Of a DNA stretch of 9,275 nucleotides, positions 6,501 to 9,275 are shown piece after piece. Every line of letters starts with the position of its first letter. Position 1 is the first letter of the stretch. The stretch is from CBDVBZ01 sp965372355 (GTDB lineage Bacteria > Krumholzibacteriota > Krumholzibacteriia > WVZY01): contig CBDVBZ010000131.1 of assembly GCA_965372355.1 (NCBI GenBank), positions 1 through 9,275 on the forward strand, given 5' to 3'. The notes below the pieces were generated by a model. That model made no database searches. It was not told the origin of the DNA and worked only from the letters and a program-made list of their open reading frames with translations. The translations under genes were made by a program, and so were the position numbers.

Positions 6501-7371
6501 GTTGACGTACCTTGACAGGGCTATTAGTCTGGCTGCCGATATTGGGATGGCTGATCATGTCAGCGGCTATCTTGCGCGCTATGGTCTCATCTACCGCGGT
6601 CTTGGTCGCTACGGTACTGCGATTCGCTACCTGGAGCAGGTCAGAACTCAACGATCGCCGAAGGACAAGCAGTACTTCTTCGCCTCAGCAATACTGTTGG
6701 ACATTCATACGGTGATCAACAGCCGATTCGCCGTCGATTATGCTTCCGAACTGGCTGAGCTCTCCCGAGAACGAGCAGAAGACCAATCAGCCGGGCACTA
6801 CCACTTGTTTTTGGGAGACCGCAAGCGCAAGGCGGGAGAACACACCGCGGCACTGGACGAATACTCAAACGCGATTGAGATCTACCGTGCTTTCAAGGCA
6901 GAGGACGATCTCGTCAGAACGCAGATCGCGGAAGGTCACAGTCTCCTGGCTCTCGGTCAGAACAAGCAAGTAGCAGAGATCATGGCTGGGGTTAGCGGGC
7001 CCATCGCTGGGCTCGAGTCCAGGGTAATCAACGTCGAATACGCTATCCTGCGGCTTAGATACGAGCTACAAACCAAGGCAAGTTCCACCGCCCTCAAGGA
7101 TGCCATCTCAAGATCTGAAGAACAGGGCGCGCGCGTTGCGGATATGAAGACTCGGCTGGCCCTGGATGCGACTCTATTCCATGCGTACAACAGCTTGGGT
7201 GAGAAAGCGGGAGCGACCCGACACTTCCGGCGGTTCTATTCCGGTGTGAAAACAGTTTGCAGTAATCTGCCCAACTCCGAGTACATCGAAGACTTCGTTT
7301 CAGATCAGCAGTTCGTTGATTTGGTAGATCGCTTTCGGGCGCTTGAAGCAAGAACCCAAGCGAGCGATTAA
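3532..7371 (+). CDS. Ser/Thr protein kinase fused to STAND-type ATPase and TPR repeats
   Basis: This is a 1279-aa cytoplasmic signalling protein. The kinase domain spans about residues 18-275: glycine loop GEGAVATV (26-33), RALK Lys48, alpha-C Glu67, catalytic loop HLDFKPDN (Asp139, Lys141, Asn144), DFG at 165-167, SPE at 188-190 and DYYSLG at 203-208. All catalytic residues are present, so I expect an active kinase. The Arg before the catalytic Asp is Leu, making it a non-RD kinase. After an acidic linker (about 322-360) comes an ATPase with Walker A GPRESGKS (387-394) and Walker B VVVAVDDHE (Asp467/468). Next is a winged-helix-like region (about 615-760) with the 'H...a.yle' and 'YHYERAG' signatures of STAND proteins of the PknK/MalT type. 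The rest (about 760-1270) is helical with TPR motifs, clearest around 988-1120 (YLARYGLIYRGLGRYGTAIR; AGEHTAALDEYSNAIEIY). No membrane segment or C-terminal DNA-binding domain is seen. Ligand and targets are unknown. GC content falls sharply near 5800. Confidence 0.92.
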   Translation: MSPSREEQASKAQPYLPHYEVFEALGEGAVATVYKVRHVRDGSVRALKSLKPAQAGTPQAVKRFEDEFRILKRLHHPSLPEVFDYGITNDGIRYIVMELVDGEPLDRYFAEHKDELWLLIRELTEALAFVHEHDLLHLDFKPDNALVKRTRAFGERDIPVVTLIDFGLSYQRDVGGATEAVGTAHYMSPEVIRREEGLTRAADYYSLGCVLYELVEGAPPFGGSVHDILQAHLTQAVSFGQTRVEYADLYPWIERLMSKEPVERLEAFQEFRRTVATRQETEIPALERAYALGYIESLGLIGKHGIWEKLQEWSSGVQGGVLRCTAEEEVVPKAPSPVEEADITLDASVPDLKEAIRQDLLSQAAEFVDITPDAAPRERKRYVALSGPRESGKSYMIETLRAELLPSGVAFVRLSDQAVFDDLLRGGIKKPQSGPVDPSAAAIDRFVTGWERLVEMARPSGVVVAVDDHEGVLAETREFVEYVIKRIELLTSEGKEPGIFFVVADESPGLKTYLSELTGRETPVVPLDIPPPRTKDIDEILSMFHGHMQGAEQRRSLGAYLRANLETDGAVMMSLREAVADDSLKYEFGRWQFHEPSEPAKRRRSTSADYYRKVFPELMDDAQTLVRWLCCHKGRLTQRQLEDLSLLDDAAVEVALGNIRPYRVVDVTTGGDDVVLAFVSEDVRQAFYGMLDEPERHSMHEAYVHYLEGYRDRRLGGMESLTYHYERAGRVRDALLTRVRAIRKAKRKKDLNAIRRLCNEGIAFVRGREDVESLWHVERFFIKSLIDVEWSTNNYGSLVTQVDEHFREKSRTVPLSFVYKYGFSLTSSGDFEDCELLVTDAKKRVAETNAETYNGVLLVEACMLHMANKPQEALRVLGLIHPESLRLTARARYYIYCMLVSEALGDFDERGRYMKLARKESLRTNNSEYLLRINYNTAMFLLNQAKHTEMKRLIGESIRLASDQRLYRSLCTMYFLASAVYHEGDNLSQALTYLDRAISLAADIGMADHVSGYLARYGLIYRGLGRYGTAIRYLEQVRTQRSPKDKQYFFASAILLDIHTVINSRFAVDYASELAELSRERAEDQSAGHYHLFLGDRKRKAGEHTAALDEYSNAIEIYRAFKAEDDLVRTQIAEGHSLLALGQNKQVAEIMAGVSGPIAGLESRVINVEYAILRLRYELQTKASSTALKDAISRSEEQGARVADMKTRLALDATLFHAYNSLGEKAGATRHFRRFYSGVKTVCSNLPNSEYIEDFVSDQQFVDLVDRFRALEARTQASD

Positions 7372-7390
7372 CCGCTTGCTTGGGTTCTTG
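7349..7390. terminator. 18-bp hairpin spanning the kinase stop codon
   Basis: The left arm 7349-7366 and right arm 7373-7390 pair over 18 positions with a single G-U wobble, leaving the loop ATTAAC (7367-7372). The left arm encodes the last six residues (QARTQASD region) and the TAA stop (7369-7371) lies in the loop. No T tract follows on either strand, so it is not a textbook intrinsic terminator. Its place between two convergent genes suggests a bidirectional terminator or a 3'-end RNA-stabilising hairpin. Confidence 0.6.
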
Positions 7391-7413
7391 TGGAAGCCCT
7401 CGTCTTGCCGGTG

Positions 7414-7581
7414 CTATCCTGCGATACCACCGTACTGAGCGAGACTAGGACCCTCGGGGGCAGAATCGATGTCGGCAGCAGGAGCTACCACCGAATTACC
7501 GGAGCAGCCGAAGGAGAAAAAGAGGAACGCTACACAAACTAGCAAGGCAAAGGATTTAGTGAAGTGACGTACGCGGGACAT
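7414..7581 (-). CDS. Short predicted lipoprotein
   Basis: This 55-aa protein starts at ATG 7581, preceded by GAGGGGG with an 8-base spacer. An in-frame start 30 bases upstream would add a polar stretch before the signal and is less likely. Residues 1-26 look like a lipoprotein signal: basic MSRVRHFTK, hydrophobic SFALLVCVAFLFF, then S-F-G-C with Cys26. The -3/-2 residues are not the canonical ones, so lipidation is likely rather than certain. The mature part is only about 30 residues (SGNSVVAPAADIDSAP, then a Gly-rich end), without a recognisable domain. It is convergent with the kinase gene, with the 7349-7390 hairpin between them. It may be an independent small lipoprotein or the remnant of a longer one. 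Confidence 0.55.
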   Translation of the reverse strand: MSRVRHFTKSFALLVCVAFLFFSFGCSGNSVVAPAADIDSAPEGPSLAQYGGIAG

Positions 7582-8870
7582 CGATTCTACCCCCTCAGGT
7601 TGTCTTCCCAAACGTCAGGCAATACCCCTTAAGGCAAGCTGGGTGCCACGGTGCCAGCTGCAACGACGCTGACCCGCTTGCGTCTTTGCTAGAGCCTGTA
7701 AAGAAATGTTGTCAGGTGGTTCGTAACCTTCTTGAGTTAGAAGCGTTACGAGGCGGTCTGGTTCGGCGTGAGCGGACGGGATTTCACCAGAAACCCTTGG
7801 CGACCTGTGGGGAGTTGCCAACCCCCGTTCCGTGATTTGGGGATAGCCCCACAACGATCGGCTGCGGCAAAGATCTCGTGACGAGAAAACTCTGTGTGCG
7901 ACTTTGTTTTAGATGGTTTGTGGCCGGTATGAGCCAGATTGTTGGATTATTGTGGGCTTGGTACCGCGTCGCTACGCAAGAGGTCTCAGCGCGTCGAGGA
8001 CGACACGACAGTGGCGTAGGATTCCCAAAAGGTGATGCCCAATGGTTCCGAGTTGTAGTCTATGACTTCCTGACCTCTCGTGGATGAGCGGCTGTGATTT
8101 GCCGGACGCTTCGGCGTGGGTTCCAGACACAACGGTGCCCCAGCAGCTCGCTTGAAGGGTCCGGGCTTCGATGCTGACAGCCGGGGAGTAATCGCTCGGG
8201 GTGAGACCTCGAGACGCTTCTCGATGACGTGCATTCGCGGGAGCTAACAGAGCGGCGGGAAATGCCAACTAGTGAGCCAAATGCACAACACCAATCACCC
8301 CGGCGCAAAACTGCTCGGGCATCCGTAGTAGATGAATTCTGTCAGTTTGGAACGGGCTCAAGTAAAATTCAGATCCTTACCTCTTTCTTCCAGCGCCCCT
8401 GTCGACGTTGACCGCCCTTACATTCGGTGGCATGGATGCTGACTCACCCTCGCGTCCAGCTGCTGTGTACGAAGGCGGCCCAATTGGCCCGCCACACGGC
8501 GCTGTCCACGAGCGTGTTGAAGGGCAATCCTTATGCCAGGGGAGAGGGCACGCTAACTTGTGAAAATACAAGCGACTCCTCCTTCCGCGCTGCGGCTTCG
8601 AGGGGAACGAGGTGGAACCCGTGGATTCTCGTATCAAACAACAGCGACATTCACAAAGGACTTAGCGCAATTGTGTAAACAGAGAGGGTGTCAAGATCTT
8701 GACACTTATGCGCGGCGCACCGACGGACAATCCTCGAAATGATTCAGTAATCGGCGGGCTGTGGCCACAAACACCTGCATGGGACGGCGAAGAACCGTGT
8801 GCAATTGGGCAAATCCGAGCCTGTTGCCTCGACTCAAATCGGTGACTGGCGAACATGATTAAGCTTATTA
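7582..8870. other. 1.29-kb stretch with no convincing gene but many inverted repeats
   Basis: All six frames are broken into short pieces and none shows a recognisable domain, a good ribosome binding site or protein-like composition. The region does contain local dyad symmetries: 7634-7661 (8 bp, one bulge), 7722-7750 (11 bp, one bulge, loop TGAGTT), 7797-7821 (8 bp with a G-U pair), 7838-7852 (TGGGG/CCCCA), 7874-7886 (TCTCG/CGAGA), 8106-8117 (ACGC-TTCG-GCGT, a UUCG tetraloop), 8209-8224 (TCGAGA/TCTCGA), 8474-8493 (a 20-bp palindrome with one mismatched pair) and 8688-8705 (perfect 18-bp palindrome). It could hold a structured non-coding RNA, decayed genes or mobile-element debris; I cannot decide. 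No tRNA, rRNA, RNase P, tmRNA or SRP RNA signature was found. Confidence 0.5.
8688..8705. repeat. Perfect 18-bp palindrome
   Basis: GTGTCAAGATCTTGACAC reads the same on both strands, and two G-T pairs would extend it in RNA. It lies about 165 bp upstream of the promoter at 8871. It could be an operator for a dimeric regulator, or a short palindromic end of the kind found with REP-associated (IS200-like) transposons. No transposase is visible in the window. Confidence 0.7.
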
Positions 8871-8899
8871 TTGACAGCGGATTTGCTCTATGCTAGTAT
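8871..8899 (+). promoter_or_regulatory. Consensus-like sigma70 promoter
   Basis: TTGACA (8871-8876) matches the -35 consensus exactly and is followed after 17 bases by TAGTAT (8894-8899). An AT-rich tract (ATTAAGCTTATTA, 8858-8870) just upstream resembles an UP element. Transcription would start near 8906 and run into the exported-protein gene at 9133 through a leader of about 230 nt. It is the best promoter match noticed in the window. Confidence 0.7.
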
Positions 8900-9084
8900 C
8901 TGACACTCAGGGGAATGTAGCACAAGAGCTTCTTGCGCTCGAAGATAGTCGTCTCGTCCCGGCTGACAAGGACGCTCGGCATGGATAATCTACATTTCTT
9001 GGGGGGACGTATCAGCGCATTCGCCCAATACAACGCTAAACGCACATCCCCGCTGTTCGAAGCTCCCGGTACACGCGTCTCGTT

Positions 9085-9105
9085 ACGGGTCACCCCCGCG
9101 TTTTT
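9085..9105 (+). terminator. Weak hairpin plus T5 in the leader, possible attenuator
   Basis: ACGGG can pair with the following CCCGCGT, with one bulged base and a short loop, and TTTTT (9101-9105) follows directly. It lies 28 bases before ATG 9133 and downstream of the 8871 promoter, so it could attenuate expression. The stem is short and may be coincidental. Confidence 0.2.
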
Positions 9106-9132
9106 CCGATTTGTCAAAAGAGGTGTTCGGCC

Positions 9133-9275
9133 ATGTTCTCGATCTTGAATCGAATACGGGCTTGTGTGCTTTTGCGTGCGCTGGTCGTTTTGTTGGTAGC
9201 CGTGTTCGTCTGCGTTTCTATCGTCCCGAGCGTGATGGCTCGTGCTCCCAAGCCACACGAGGATGCCGGTGATGG
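9133..9275 (+). CDS. Exported protein, N-terminus only
   Basis: ATG 9133 is preceded by AAGAGGTG with a 7-base spacer, and the frame is open to the window end (47 complete codons). The visible residues form a signal peptide. It has a basic n-region (MFSILNRIRACVLLR), a hydrophobic core (ALVVLLVAVFVCVSIV) and a likely signal peptidase I site after V-M-A (residue 36). The mature start is polar (RAPKPHEDAGDG). There is no lipobox, so the product should be periplasmic, secreted or an outer-membrane protein rather than a lipoprotein. The family cannot be named from this fragment. The strong promoter at 8871-8899 is its likely source of transcription. Confidence 0.7.
   Translation, partial: MFSILNRIRACVLLRALVVLLVAVFVCVSIVPSVMARAPKPHEDAGD

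Noticed and set aside
7584..7589. TAGAAT on the minus strand as the promoter of the 55-aa lipoprotein gene
   Set aside because: It lies only two bases before the ATG, so transcription would start inside the coding region. The GAGGGGG beside it works better as a ribosome binding site.
7717..7731. GGTTCGTAACC as a tRNA T-arm
   Set aside because: The near-invariant A in the loop is missing, and no acceptor, D or anticodon stem can be built around it.
7615..7854. 79-codon minus-strand frame (RLVTLLTQEGYEPPDNIS region)
   Set aside because: Its start would be TTG without a ribosome binding site, the product shows no domain, and the frame crosses several hairpins. A degraded gene remains possible but cannot be supported.

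Overview
The window looks like a chromosomal segment of a diderm (Gram-negative-type) bacterium with moderately high GC. It carries several predicted lipoproteins, a partial 6-bladed beta-propeller protein and a very large Ser/Thr kinase-ATPase-TPR protein. This repertoire is common in uncultured FCB-type lineages and Gemmatimonadota-like phyla. The lineage is inferred from gene style only; no rRNA or tRNA was seen.

Layout, left to right. Positions 1-1197 (+) hold the 3' part of a 6-bladed beta-propeller protein. Positions 1350-2156 (+) encode a lipoprotein with a short collagen-like linker and a ThuA/glutamine-amidotransferase-like fold, probably starting at TTG. Three tandem 33-bp repeats (2161-2259) lie between it and a convergent two-gene minus-strand operon. 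The operon's first gene (2527-3210) encodes a predicted lipoprotein ending in a six-cysteine segment with mirror-symmetric spacing. Its second gene (2328-2522) encodes a 64-residue two-helix membrane protein. A divergent intergenic region (3211-3531) holds a nested inverted repeat and a candidate promoter for the 1279-aa kinase (3532-7371). That gene ends inside an 18-bp hairpin with its stop codon in the loop. A 55-aa predicted lipoprotein (7414-7581, minus) follows. About 1.29 kb (7582-8870) has no convincing gene but many short inverted repeats, including a perfect 18-bp palindrome. A consensus-like promoter (8871-8899) then leads through a roughly 230-nt leader to the start of an exported protein cut off by the window end (9133 onward).

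The most unusual item is the 2328-3210 cassette. Secreted N-terminal region, hydrophobic cysteine-rich C-terminus and adjacent small membrane protein together recall precursors of halocin C8/SDP-type peptides, but here on a lipoprotein-like precursor. This is an architectural analogy, not a demonstrated homology. The second notable item is the kinase gene, whose base composition drops sharply between its kinase/ATPase half and its TPR half. No shared pathway links the genes in the window, beyond the two-gene minus-strand operon.
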